From: Natronococcus occultus SP4 | GTDB lineage: Archaea; Halobacteriota; Halobacteria; Halobacteriales; Natrialbaceae | Length of the DNA stretch: 64,000 nucleotides | NCBI RefSeq assembly: GCF_000328685.1 | Contig: NC_019974.1 | Location: forward strand, 487,001-551,000 | Reading direction: 5' to 3' | Shown here: in pieces, positions 44,648-54,048 of the stretch | Layout of the letters: the number at the start of each line of letters is the position of its first letter | Position numbering within the stretch: the first letter of the stretch is position 1 | The notes under the pieces: model-generated | Databases searched by the model: none | What the model was told of the DNA's origin: nothing | The model's input: only the letters and a program-made list of their open reading frames with translations | Program-made: the position numbers and the translations under genes

Positions 44648-46782
44648 GTCCTCGTCGTCGTCGTCAGGTCGATGGCAAACCGGTACGCCTTCGAACGAGC
44701 GCCGAGCGTGAGACGCTGGGCGCCGCGACCGCGTACGCGCGAACGCACGGCCTCGGAACCCCGGTGGAGACGGCGTACCTCGCGGCGCTTCCGGACGCGC
44801 GCCGAGAGATCTGTCGCCGGCTCGTCCGCGGGCTGCTCCGCGGGCGTCCGGCGGCGCTTCCCGACGCCGCGTTCGTCGATCCGGCGACCCCCGCCGTTCC
44901 CGACGCACCGACACCCCTCGAGGCGCTGACCGGGGATCGGCTCCGCGCGCTCGTCGATCCGATTCCCGACGGCTGTCGTCGGCTCGCAGTGCTTCCGTTT
45001 CCGTCCTCGGAGACGGCACTGATCGCGCCGATCACGGCGAGACACGGCTACGATCGCTTCCGGTTCGTCGGTCCGACGTTCCGGTGGTCCTCGGCGGCTG
45101 CGGGACGAGACGGCGAGGACGCCGGGCGACTCACCCATCCCGTCGACCTCGTCCCGTTGCTCTCCGGCGAAGACGCGTTCGCCGACGCCGACCAGGCCGA
45201 ACGGATCCGGACCGAGCTCGCGGAGAGCGTCGCCAACCTCGCGCTGGCGCGGCTGGCGACGCCCGTCCTCGCGGGGGAGATCGAGGACCGAGTCGATTCC
45301 GCGGTCGAGTCGCCGCTCGAGGCCGTCGCGAGGGGCGTCCCGAGCGCCGACGCCGCGACCGCCTTCGAGCGGATCGTCACCGACGGCCACCCGTTCCATC
45401 CCGCCGGCAAGATCCGACGCGGGATGACCGCCGCTGACGGGCTGGCGTACGCGCCCGAGTTCACCGAGCGAATCGACCTGCGGTTCGTCGGCGTCGACCG
45501 GGAGTACGCCCTCGAGACCTGCACGGAGGGGTCCGCTGACGGTCACGGTCGGCTGACCGACCGCCTGTACGCGACGTTCGAGGGCCTCGAGGGCGCGCTC
45601 GAGCGTGCTGTTCCCGCGGGGCGGGCGGGTGAGGAGTACGCCGTCGTCCCCGTCCACCCGATGCAGTACCACCGGACGATTCCGGACCGCTACGCCGACG
45701 CGATCGAGGACGGACGGGTCGTCCCGATCCCCGACTACGCGACGCCGGCGACGCCACAGCTCAACCTCCGGACGGTCGTCCCCTACGCCACCGATCGCAC
45801 CGCCGACGGCCCGCTGCCCCACCTCAAGCTCGCGATTCCCGTCCAGACCACCAACGTCGTACGGACCCTGTCGCCCCACGCCGTGACGAACGGGCCGCAG
45901 GTAACCGACGTCGTCCGCGCGATCGAGCGCCGGGAGTCGCTCGAGGAGCTGGGGTTGCTCGCCGAGCCGGCGGCGACCTGCTACTCCCCGCCCGGCGGCC
46001 CCCACCCCGAAGGCGAGGCGTTCGACGACGCGCGTCACCTCTCCGGGCTGGTGCGACAGAACCCGTCGGCCCACCGGCTCGTCCCCGAGGACGGGATTCC
46101 GGTGGTGGCCTCGAGCCTCGTCGCCGACCTCCCGACGACCGGGCGCCCGCTCGTCCGGGAGCTGCTCGAGCGCTACGGCGAGCGGATCGACGCGGCGACC
46201 GTCGCCGACGCGGCGCGCGCCTTCCTCGAGCGCTACGTCGCGGTCGTCGTCCCCGAGCAGCTGCGCCTGCTCTCGGCGTACGGCGTGGCCCTCGAGAGCC
46301 ACCTCCAGAACAGCCTGGTCGTCTTCGACGGCCCCGAACCGGTCGCGACGCTGATTCGGGATCTCGGGGGCATTCGGATCCTCCGGAGTCGGCTCGCCGA
46401 GCGCGGGCTCGCGGTCGACCCCTACCCCGACTCGGACGTCGACGCCGCCGACGAGGCGGCCCTCTACCGGAAGCTCTACTACGCGCTCTTCCAGAACCAC
46501 CTGGCGGAGCTCGTCGCGACGGTCGCCAGCGAAACGCCCGTCGACGAACGGGACTGCTGGACCCTGGTCCGCGAGCGGTGCGATCGGGCCTTCGAGCGAC
46601 TGCGGGCCGAGGACGCGGCCTCGTCGGCGCGACTCGACCGCGACCGGGCGGCGCTGCTCGAGCAGCCGACGGACCACAAGGCCCTGACGGCGATGCGCCT
46701 GCGGGGCAAGCGCCACGAGTACGTGACCAGCCAGATCTCGAACCCGCTCGCCGCGGCTGGCCGGGAGCGGATCGTGCCGTGA
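44644..46782 (+). CDS. IucA/IucC family siderophore synthetase (NIS)
   Basis: This 712-residue NRPS-independent siderophore synthetase condenses a carboxylate (citrate type) with an amine or alcohol using ATP. Family blocks: GHPFHPAGKIRRGM, VVPVHPMQYHRTIP, QLNLRTVVPY, HLKLAIPVQTTNVVRTLSP then AVTNGPQVT, and the C-terminal FhuF-like helix region RLLSAYGVALESHLQNSLVV. It starts with GTG overlapping the preceding stop. No decarboxylase, monooxygenase or second NIS gene is next to it, unlike complete siderophore clusters. Confidence 0.9.
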   Translation: MSPRRRRQVDGKPVRLRTSAERETLGAATAYARTHGLGTPVETAYLAALPDARREICRRLVRGLLRGRPAALPDAAFVDPATPAVPDAPTPLEALTGDRLRALVDPIPDGCRRLAVLPFPSSETALIAPITARHGYDRFRFVGPTFRWSSAAAGRDGEDAGRLTHPVDLVPLLSGEDAFADADQAERIRTELAESVANLALARLATPVLAGEIEDRVDSAVESPLEAVARGVPSADAATAFERIVTDGHPFHPAGKIRRGMTAADGLAYAPEFTERIDLRFVGVDREYALETCTEGSADGHGRLTDRLYATFEGLEGALERAVPAGRAGEEYAVVPVHPMQYHRTIPDRYADAIEDGRVVPIPDYATPATPQLNLRTVVPYATDRTADGPLPHLKLAIPVQTTNVVRTLSPHAVTNGPQVTDVVRAIERRESLEELGLLAEPAATCYSPPGGPHPEGEAFDDARHLSGLVRQNPSAHRLVPEDGIPVVASSLVADLPTTGRPLVRELLERYGERIDAATVADAARAFLERYVAVVVPEQLRLLSAYGVALESHLQNSLVVFDGPEPVATLIRDLGGIRILRSRLAERGLAVDPYPDSDVDAADEAALYRKLYYALFQNHLAELVATVASETPVDERDCWTLVRERCDRAFERLRAEDAASSARLDRDRAALLEQPTDHKALTAMRLRGKRHEYVTSQISNPLAAAGRERIVP

Positions 46783-46855
46783 GCCGAGGCCGTGGCTGTG
46801 GTCCCGTCGCGACGCCTCGCTACGCTTAACACACCCCGGGCGTGAATATCAGCCA

Positions 46856-48058
46856 ATGCTGGAGGGAGTCAACGTCGCACTCGGGGTGACGGGGTCGATC
46901 GCAGCCGTCAAAACGGTCGAACTGGCCCACGAACTGCGGCGCCGCGGCGCCGCGGTTCGCGGGGTGATGACCGACAGCGCTCAAGGGATCATCCACCCCT
47001 GGGCTGTCGAGTTCGCCACCGAGAACGATGTCGTCACCGAGATCACGGGCAGCGTCGAGCACGTCGAGCTCTGTGGCTACGAAGGGTGGGCCGACGTCTT
47101 GCTGATCGCACCGGCGACGGCGAACACCGTCGGCAAGATCGCAGGCGCGGTCGACGACACGCCCGTGACGACCTGCGCGACGACGGCGCTGGGCGCCGAC
47201 ACGCCGGTCGTGATCGCCCCCGCGATGCACGAACCGATGTACGACCACCCCGGCGTCCTCGAGGCGATCGACACCGTTGAGGCGTGGGGCGTCGACTTCG
47301 TCGAACCCCGGCTCGAGGAGGGGAAAGCCAAGATCGCCAGCGAGGACGCGATCGCCGCGAGCGCCGCCCGCGCGGCCGGGACTCGTCCGCTCGCGGACCG
47401 CCATGTCGTCGTCACCAGCGGCGCGACGAGCGAGTCGATCGACCCTGTTCGCGTGCTGACCAATCGCTCGTCGGGCAAGACCGGGCGGGCGGTCGCCGAG
47501 GCGTGTGCGGCCCGGGGCGCCGACGTGACGCTGGTCCACGGCGTCGTCGGCCCCCACGCCCTCGAGACGGGCAGCGGCTCGGACTGGGAGTCAATCCCCG
47601 GGATCGACGTTCGCCGGGTCGAGAGCGCACGCGAGATGCTCGCGGCGACGGCGACGGCCTGCGAGGACGCCGACGCCCTGGTCTCGGTCGCCGCCATCGG
47701 CGACTACACCCTCGACTCCAGTCCGGAGAAGATCCGCTCCGGCCAGGAGCTGACCCTGGAGCTCGAGCCGACGCCGAAACTCATCGACGAGATCCGCGCG
47801 GATCACCCCGATCTACCGATCGTCGGCTTCAAGACCGAGACGTCGGGCGACGACGAGGCGATGGTCGACCGCGCCAGGGAGACCCTCGAGCGGGCCGACC
47901 TCGCGTTCGTGGTCGCGAACGACGCGAGCGTGATGGGGGCAGAGCGGACCCGGGCGCTGCTGGTCGAGGACGACGCGGCGCGGACCTACGACGGCTCAAA
48001 GACGGGGCTTGCCGTCGAGGTCGCCGACGCGCTCGCGGCCGAGTTCGGCGTCGCCTGA
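46856..48058 (+). CDS. coaBC: Bifunctional phosphopantothenoylcysteine decarboxylase/synthase CoaBC
   Basis: This 400-residue fusion in CoA biosynthesis has an N-terminal flavoprotein CoaC domain ([30 protein letters not shown] in place of PASANT, and [10 protein letters not shown]) and a C-terminal CoaB ligase ([19 protein letters not shown], then SSGKTG and the [10 protein letters not shown] block, NDASVMGAE). Both domains are complete. It starts at ATG 46856 after a promoter region of 73 bp. Confidence 0.95.
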   Translation: MLEGVNVALGVTGSIAAVKTVELAHELRRRGAAVRGVMTDSAQGIIHPWAVEFATENDVVTEITGSVEHVELCGYEGWADVLLIAPATANTVGKIAGAVDDTPVTTCATTALGADTPVVIAPAMHEPMYDHPGVLEAIDTVEAWGVDFVEPRLEEGKAKIASEDAIAASAARAAGTRPLADRHVVVTSGATSESIDPVRVLTNRSSGKTGRAVAEACAARGADVTLVHGVVGPHALETGSGSDWESIPGIDVRRVESAREMLAATATACEDADALVSVAAIGDYTLDSSPEKIRSGQELTLELEPTPKLIDEIRADHPDLPIVGFKTETSGDDEAMVDRARETLERADLAFVVANDASVMGAERTRALLVEDDAARTYDGSKTGLAVEVADALAAEFGVA

Positions 48059-48210
48059 TCGTCGGCTTCGCGCCGGCTCCGAGACGTCCTCGGACGTGCG
48101 GTTCGGTCACAGTGGTCGATATCGAACGGAGAGGCCCGAAACGGCCCGATCTCGGTCTCGGAGCCGACGTGTATCGTCAACTTTTACTCGCCCACCGTCT
48201 GACCCACGAC

Positions 48211-48777
48211 ATGGACCAGTTGAAGCGGTCGCTCCTCGAGGCGCCGATCATCGAGAAAGACGGCTACCACTACTTCGTCCACCCGATCAGCGACGGCGTC
48301 CCGAAGCTCGACCCCGGGCTGCTTCGCGAGATCGTCGTCCGCATCATCCGGAAGGCCGACCTCGAGGACGTCGACCGGATCGTCACGCCCGCGGCGATGG
48401 GGATCCACATCTCGACGGCGGTATCGCTGATGACCGACATCCCGCTGACGGTCATCCGCAAGCGCCAGTACGGCCTCGACGACGAGGTCGCGATCTTCCA
48501 GGAGACCGGCTACTCGGAGTCGGAGATGTACATCAACGACGTCCGCGAGGGCGAGCGCGTCCTCGTCCTCGACGACGTCCTCTCGACGGGCGGCACCCTC
48601 ACGGCCGTCCTCGATGCGCTCGACGATATCGGCGCCGAGGTCATCGACACGGTCGCGGTGATCAAGAAAGCCGGCGGTGAGAACAAGGTCGCCGACGCCG
48701 GCTACGATGTCAAGACGCTGATCAACGTCGACGTCGTCGACGGCGAGGTCGTCATCGTCGACGAAGAAGGCGATTAA
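48211..48777 (+). CDS. hpt: Hypoxanthine/guanine phosphoribosyltransferase-like Hpt
   Basis: This 188-residue archaeal Hpt in purine salvage opens [20 protein letters not shown], with [15 protein letters not shown], the [15 protein letters not shown] substrate loop and the PRPP-binding loop [17 protein letters not shown] (about residues 116-132). ATG 48211 is chosen; the frame remains open far upstream as a shadow in coaBC. A pyrimidine-rich tract downstream (CTATTCTTTC) may end transcription. Confidence 0.93.
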   Translation: MDQLKRSLLEAPIIEKDGYHYFVHPISDGVPKLDPGLLREIVVRIIRKADLEDVDRIVTPAAMGIHISTAVSLMTDIPLTVIRKRQYGLDDEVAIFQETGYSESEMYINDVREGERVLVLDDVLSTGGTLTAVLDALDDIGAEVIDTVAVIKKAGGENKVADAGYDVKTLINVDVVDGEVVIVDEEGD

Positions 48778-48948
48778 CTGACAGGAACGTCCTCGGAAGA
48801 TTGAAACTCCCGATACGTTCTCTATTCTTTCAAGGGGAAACAGTTCATTTCCAACGATCGTTGCCTATAGGATTCGGTTATGGACGCCCATGCGGTGAGA
48901 TAACGTCGAATTAGACGGGGTAAGTATTGCACTGTCGTGAAGCAATAC

Positions 48949-48971
48949 ATATATATGTGTGTTTTACACAT
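48949..48971 (+). promoter_or_regulatory. TATA box and inverted repeat upstream of first SBP gene
   Basis: ATATATAT (48949-48956) is a strong TATA 24-31 nt before the ATG. Overlapping it, ATGTGT-GTTTT-ACACAT (48955-48971) is a perfect 6-bp inverted repeat that could be an operator between the TATA and the start. Confidence 0.6.
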
Positions 48972-48979
48972 GAAGAATC

Positions 48980-50917
48980 ATGGTGCAGGATCACAAGCAA
49001 TCTTCCATTGACGTCGATCGGCGACGATTACTGCAAGGTGCTGGTGGGGTAAGTATCGCAGCGGTTGCCGGTTGTCTGGGCGGGGACAACGGCGACGAGG
49101 ACGCGCCGATCCACGTTCGGCTGGAAGTCAACTCCGACAACGACGATCGGGTTCAGATGATCGACCTGATCTCGAACTCGCTGGAGGAGTCGGGCTACTT
49201 CACGACCGAAATCGAGACCTACGAGTTCAACGACTACACCCAGCGGGTGATGGACCCCGACTACGCCGAGAACGGCTACGTCCCCTGTATCGGGCTGTCG
49301 GGCACGTTCAACCCCGAGAGCTTCTGCCAGGCGCTTCACCACAGCGACAACATTGGGCAGTGCTGTAACTTAAACGGGATCAGCGACGACGAGCTCGACC
49401 AGATGATGGACGACGCTCGCTACGGTATCGACGTCGCCGACGACGACGAGGAGCGACGCGAGCGCTACGACGAGATCTGGGAGTACCTCGCCGAGGAACG
49501 GTACAGCTCGATCACGCACTTCGACCTGCAGGCCGGCGTGATGAACACCGACGTCCACGGGTTCCGACAGAACCCCTTCACCGAGAGCACGTTCGAATAC
49601 GGGCTCTACGCCCCCCAGGACGAGGTCGTCACCTGGATCGACGAGGACGCCCATCCCGACGAGACCGACCTCTCGGACCTCGAGGAGGGTGGCACCCTCC
49701 GGGCCGGCCTCACCGAGGACCCCGAGCTGTTCGATCCGCCGTACACGACCGGCGCGAACTCGACGATCGTCCAGGTGCTGATCTTCGAGCAGCTGGTCGT
49801 CAGCGACAGCGAGGGGAACCTCTACCCGTGGCTCGCCGAGGACTACGAACTCGTCGAGAGCCAGGACATCGACCGGACCGACTACGAGGAGTACATGATC
49901 GAGGTCGACGCCGACGAGGAGGGCGTCCTCGACACCGACGAGCAGGTCGTCGTCACTCACCCCGAGGACAGCCCGATCGAGGACGATACGGTCCGGGTCC
50001 TCACGCCCGAACAGGCCGGCGAGGCCGTCGAGGACGGCACCTTCGGGATGCAGTTCCAGTACGACCTCCACGAGGGAATCGAGTTCACCAACGGCGAGGA
50101 GCTCACGGCCGAACACGTCGTCGCGACCGCCGAGCGCTACGAGAACTCCGATCTGGAGGCCCAGACCTACGACTCGCTTTTGTACGCCGAGGAGGTCGAC
50201 GAGTACACCGTCAACCTCTACGCCCAGATTCCCGACGCCGAGGCCGAACGCGAGCTGCCGGGACTGTACATCCATTCGCTCGAGCAGGCCGACCTCGAGG
50301 GCGGCGAGCTCGACCCCGACGCGGGCAACGAGCCGATCGGGACCGGCCCCTACGAGCTCAGCGAGTACGAAGAAACCCAGTACATCGAGTACACCAAAAA
50401 CGACGACTACTGGCTCGAGGAGCTCGGCCTCGAGAGCAAGGAGTGGTTCGACGGCTCCGAGGAGTTCCCGGACGGCCCCGTCATCGACGAACTCGAGTTC
50501 GAGATCGTCCCCGACGACTCGAGCCGCGCCGGCGCGCTCCAGAGCGACGAGATCGACATGACCTACGGGCTGGCCACCGACGTCCTCGACGACTTCGAGG
50601 AGGACGACGACTACGTCATCGACAGCGTCGAGGCCGGCGGCTACGAGTACATCCAGTACCCGATGCACGTCGAGCCGTGGGACGACGAACGGCTCCGCCA
50701 GGCGGTCAATCATCTCATCCCGCGCGAGGAGATCGTCGACAACGTCCTCAACGGCTGGGCGCGTCCGGCCTGGACCGACCTGCCGGAGCTCGCCGAGGAG
50801 AACGGGACGACCGACGCCGAGGCCCTCGAGGAGGACATCCGGCCCCGCAACGAGTACGATCCCGAAACCGCAGCGGAGTTACTCGAAGAAGTGATCGACG
50901 ACTACGACCTCGAGTGA
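48980..50917 (+). CDS. Family 5 substrate-binding lipoprotein, apparent circular permutant (system 1)
   Basis: This 645-residue lipoprotein of an Opp/Dpp-type importer has Tat signal DRRRLLQGAGG and lipobox AAVAGC (Cys32). Residues about 43-231 look like the C-terminal lobe of the family (RLEVNSDNDDRVQMIDL, GLSGTFNPESF, GQCCN at 126-130, ELDQMMDDAR, then THFDLQAGVMNT). Residues about 237-645 contain the normal N-terminal start (GGTLRAGLTEDPELFDPPY, LIFEQLVVSD, YPWLAEDYE) and run to RPAWTDLP and a short AAELLEEVIDDYDLE end, just where the lobe found at the front would normally follow. Operon with the four genes after it; TATA at 48949. Ligand class: peptide-like. Confidence 0.88.
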   Translation: MVQDHKQSSIDVDRRRLLQGAGGVSIAAVAGCLGGDNGDEDAPIHVRLEVNSDNDDRVQMIDLISNSLEESGYFTTEIETYEFNDYTQRVMDPDYAENGYVPCIGLSGTFNPESFCQALHHSDNIGQCCNLNGISDDELDQMMDDARYGIDVADDDEERRERYDEIWEYLAEERYSSITHFDLQAGVMNTDVHGFRQNPFTESTFEYGLYAPQDEVVTWIDEDAHPDETDLSDLEEGGTLRAGLTEDPELFDPPYTTGANSTIVQVLIFEQLVVSDSEGNLYPWLAEDYELVESQDIDRTDYEEYMIEVDADEEGVLDTDEQVVVTHPEDSPIEDDTVRVLTPEQAGEAVEDGTFGMQFQYDLHEGIEFTNGEELTAEHVVATAERYENSDLEAQTYDSLLYAEEVDEYTVNLYAQIPDAEAERELPGLYIHSLEQADLEGGELDPDAGNEPIGTGPYELSEYEETQYIEYTKNDDYWLEELGLESKEWFDGSEEFPDGPVIDELEFEIVPDDSSRAGALQSDEIDMTYGLATDVLDDFEEDDDYVIDSVEAGGYEYIQYPMHVEPWDDERLRQAVNHLIPREEIVDNVLNGWARPAWTDLPELAEENGTTDAEALEEDIRPRNEYDPETAAELLEEVIDDYDLE

Positions 50918-50962
50918 GGTCGCACCGGTATCCGTTCGCAGTGTTTGATAAATGATTTCATC

Positions 50963-51919
50963 ATGAGTTTACGACGTTTCATACTGAAGCGACTGTTGTC
51001 GATCGTTCCGATCCTGTTCGGCGTCTCGGTGATCACCTTCGCGCTGGTGCATCTCACGCCGGGTGATCCGATCAGCCAGATGGTCGCGACCAACCCCCAC
51101 GTGACCGCGGCCGACGAGGCCCAGATGCGCTCCCGGTACGGGCTCGACGGCCCGATCTGGGAGCAGTATCTGACCTGGATGGGGAACGTCCTGACCGGGG
51201 ACTTCGGCGAGGTCATCAGCTCCGGCCAGGACGTCTCCTCGGTTATCATCGCGCGACTTCCCGAGACGATCGTCCTCGGGCTGTTCGGCTGGGTGTTCGG
51301 TCTCGTGATCGCGATCCCGACCGGGATCTACGCGGCCATCAACAAGGACCAGCTCGCCGACACCGTCAGCCGCTTCGTCGCGCTGTCGGGCATCTCGATC
51401 CCGAACTTCTGGCTCGGCCTGATGTTGATCCTGATCGGCGCGCTCTGGCTGGAGATCTGGACGGTGCTACCGCCCTCGCGCCTGCCGCTGTACCATCCCG
51501 AGATGCTGTTCTATCTGATCCTCCCGGGGATCACGATCGGGACCGCTGCAGCGGCGAGTATCATGCGCGTGATGCGGACCTCGATGGCCGAGGAGCTGAA
51601 CAAGGAGTACGTCACCGCGGCGCGAGCGAAGGGGCTTCCCGAGCGACAGGTCATCCTCAAACACGTGCTGCGGAACTCGCTGATCTCGGTGGTGACGCTG
51701 GCGGCGACGCTGACCGCGAGCATCGTCGCCGGTTCGGTCGTCGTCGAGATGGTGTTCAACTGGCCGGGACTTGGCCGGGAGCTCATCCAGGCGATCAACC
51801 AGCGCGAGATCAACCTCATTATGGCGATCACGCTGTTTACCGGCGTGTTCATCGTCCTGGCGAATCTGCTAGCAGACATTCTGTACGCGGTTCTGGATCC
51901 GAGGATCAGATATGAGTAG
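50963..51919 (+). CDS. dppB: ABC transporter permease, DppB/OppB-like (system 1)
   Basis: This 318-residue inner-membrane permease of a peptide-type importer has six helices. It opens RRFILKRLLSIVPILFGVS, has the FALVHLTPGDPI signature, and the EAA loop EYVTAARAKGLPERQVILKH for ATPase contact, ending ILYAVLDPRIRYE. ATG 50963 begins it; an upstream in-frame TTG is not needed. It overlaps the next gene by 8 bp. Confidence 0.93.
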   Translation: MSLRRFILKRLLSIVPILFGVSVITFALVHLTPGDPISQMVATNPHVTAADEAQMRSRYGLDGPIWEQYLTWMGNVLTGDFGEVISSGQDVSSVIIARLPETIVLGLFGWVFGLVIAIPTGIYAAINKDQLADTVSRFVALSGISIPNFWLGLMLILIGALWLEIWTVLPPSRLPLYHPEMLFYLILPGITIGTAAAASIMRVMRTSMAEELNKEYVTAARAKGLPERQVILKHVLRNSLISVVTLAATLTASIVAGSVVVEMVFNWPGLGRELIQAINQREINLIMAITLFTGVFIVLANLLADILYAVLDPRIRYE

Positions 51920-52961
51920 CAAGGAACACACCGAACGCGGACGCATCCGAATCACCGGGTTCGACCCGGACCAGGTCCGGCAGCGCGATCCACTATCGGA
52001 CTGGACCGAGGAGAGTGGCGGCGAAACCGAGGGCCGGCTCGAACGGGCCTGGAAACGGTTCAAGCGCAACCGCTCCGCGCTGATTGGACTGCTCGTGGTC
52101 GGCGTCCTCACCCTGCTTGCGATCTTCGCTCGCCCGATATCGGTGATGGGGATGACGGTCCAACCGTTCTCGATCGCACCCTACGATCCGACGGCGATCA
52201 TGTACATGAACCCCGACTCGTCGGCGGGCGTCTACGACTCGCCGTCGCTTTCCCATCCGATGGGGACCGACGGCGACGGTCGTGACCTGTTCTCGCGGGT
52301 CCTGTACGGCGGCCGCTACAGTATCTCGATCGGCTTCATCGTCGTCGGGCTCAGCGCTACCTTCGGACTGGTATACGGGGCGATCTCGGGCTACTACGGC
52401 GGCTGGACCGACGAGATCCTGATGCGAATCGTCGACACCGTCTACGCGTTCCCGGGGCTGATCCTGGCGCTGATCATCGTCGCTACGCTCGGTGGCGGCT
52501 ACTGGCAGCTCGTCGCCGCGTTCGCGATCCCGGGCTGGATCACCTACGCCCGCCTCATCCGCGGCGAGGTCCTGACGATCAAGGAAAACGAGTACGTTAT
52601 GGCGGCGAAGGCGCTAGGTGCCCGCGATCGATCGGTGATTTTCAAACACATCGTCCCGAACGCGATGCCGCCGATGATCGTCTACGGGACGCTCAATATC
52701 GGGACCGTCGTCATCGGCGTTGCGGCGCTTGGCTTCCTCGGACTCGGGATGCCGCCGGGCACCGCCGAGTGGGGAACGATGCTCGACCAGACCCGGGAGA
52801 CGCTCATTCAGGGGCCCGGCGGTTCGATCCCCTGGTGGGCGACTGTCTTCCCCGGCGGGGCGATCTTCCTGTTCGTGATGGCGATGAACATGATCGGCGA
52901 CGGAGTCAACGACGCACTGGACGCCCAGGAAACCGGTATCGAAGGGCAGGGAGGTGGATAA
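51912..52961 (+). CDS. dppC: ABC transporter permease, DppC/OppC-like (system 1)
   Basis: This 349-residue permease partner has an N-terminal cytoplasmic segment of about 55 residues, a first helix (ALIGLLVVGVLTLLAIFA), the SHPMGTDGDGRDLFSRVLYG periplasmic motif, the EAA loop EYVMAAKALGARDRSVIFKH and the late helix LGFLGLGMPPGTAEWG. It overlaps dppB by 8 bp and ends one base before dppD. Confidence 0.93.
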   Translation: MSSKEHTERGRIRITGFDPDQVRQRDPLSDWTEESGGETEGRLERAWKRFKRNRSALIGLLVVGVLTLLAIFARPISVMGMTVQPFSIAPYDPTAIMYMNPDSSAGVYDSPSLSHPMGTDGDGRDLFSRVLYGGRYSISIGFIVVGLSATFGLVYGAISGYYGGWTDEILMRIVDTVYAFPGLILALIIVATLGGGYWQLVAAFAIPGWITYARLIRGEVLTIKENEYVMAAKALGARDRSVIFKHIVPNAMPPMIVYGTLNIGTVVIGVAALGFLGLGMPPGTAEWGTMLDQTRETLIQGPGGSIPWWATVFPGGAIFLFVMAMNMIGDGVNDALDAQETGIEGQGGG

Positions 52962-52962
52962 G

Positions 52963-54048
52963 ATGGCACTACTCGAAATCAATGACCTCACGGTGAAGTT
53001 CTACACGCAGGAAGGTGTCGTCACCGCCGTCGACGACCTCTCCTACCGCATCGAGCGCGGCGAGAAGTTCGGCGTCGTCGGCGAAAGCGGCGCCGGAAAG
53101 AGCGTCACCGCCCTCTCGTTGATGCGGCTCATCGAGAGTCCGGGTCGTATCGAGAGCGGCGAGATCCTGTTCAAAGGCGAGGACTTGCTCGCGATGAGCG
53201 AGGAGGAGATCCGGACGATTCGAGGCAACGAGATCGCAATGATCTTCCAGGACGCCCAGACGGCGTTGAACCCCGTCTACACCGTCGGCGAGCAGATCGC
53301 CGAGGCGATCCGTCACCACCTCGACTACGACGAGGCCGAGGCCCGCGAGCGGACGATCCAGTTGCTCGACACCGTCGGCATCCCCGAAGCCGAGTCGCGC
53401 TACTCCGACTACCCTCACGAGTTCTCCGGCGGGATGCAACAGCGAGCTGTGATCGCAATGGCGCTGTCCTGTGACCCCGACCTGTTGCTCTGTGACGAGC
53501 CGACGACGGCGCTCGACGTCACGATCGAGGCCCAGATCCTGGAGGAGCTCGAGGAACTCGCCGACGAGTTCGACACCGCGATTCAGCTCATCACCCACGA
53601 CCTTGGTGTCGTCGCCGAGGTCTGTGACCGGGTGATGGTCATGTACGCGGGCAGTCCCGTCGAGAAGGCGCCCGTCGAGGAGCTGTACTACGACCCGAAA
53701 CATCCCTACACGGTCGGGCTGATGAGCTCGATCCCCCGTGTCGGCGACGAGCGCGAGCGATTACAGACGATTCCGGGAACGATGCCGGACCTCGTCGAGC
53801 TCCCGCCTGGCTGTAGCTTCCATCCCCGGTGTCCGTACGCCGAGGACGTCTGCACCAAGCGCGAGCCGCCGCTGCTTGATCCCGAGACGGGCCGGGACGC
53901 GTCGGGCACGGACGCCGACCGCGCGGCCGCGTGTCTCGAGTACACCGGCGAGCTGCAGGAGGGGCTGGACTATTCCGTCGAGGTCGGCGACGGCCACGAG
54001 ACCCGTACCGACGCGACCGCGCCGAACCCGGAGGGTGAACGACGATGA
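52963..54048 (+). CDS. dppD: ABC transporter ATPase, DppD/OppD-like (system 1)
   Basis: This 361-residue ATPase has Walker A VVGESGAGKSVTALSL (about residues 38-53), Q-loop [18 protein letters not shown], signature [16 protein letters not shown], Walker [15 protein letters not shown] and the H-loop LITHDLG. The peptide-transporter C-terminal extension is present (GCSFHPRCPYAEDVC). ATG 52963 (MALLEINDLTVKFY) is chosen, one base after the permease stop. ATGA overlap with the next gene. Confidence 0.95.
   Translation: MALLEINDLTVKFYTQEGVVTAVDDLSYRIERGEKFGVVGESGAGKSVTALSLMRLIESPGRIESGEILFKGEDLLAMSEEEIRTIRGNEIAMIFQDAQTALNPVYTVGEQIAEAIRHHLDYDEAEARERTIQLLDTVGIPEAESRYSDYPHEFSGGMQQRAVIAMALSCDPDLLLCDEPTTALDVTIEAQILEELEELADEFDTAIQLITHDLGVVAEVCDRVMVMYAGSPVEKAPVEELYYDPKHPYTVGLMSSIPRVGDERERLQTIPGTMPDLVELPPGCSFHPRCPYAEDVCTKREPPLLDPETGRDASGTDADRAAACLEYTGELQEGLDYSVEVGDGHETRTDATAPNPEGERR

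Noticed and set aside
49370-50713. 447-residue Val/Leu-rich minus-strand frame opposite the first SBP
   Set aside because: Antisense mirror of acidic codons; no start signal or family match. The same applies to 57549-58898.
48980-50917. SBP gene as a chimera or assembly error joining two transporters
   Set aside because: The frame is continuous, the lipobox is in place and each lobe occurs once. The neighbouring operon shows the same kind of reordering at another breakpoint, which favours a real permutation.
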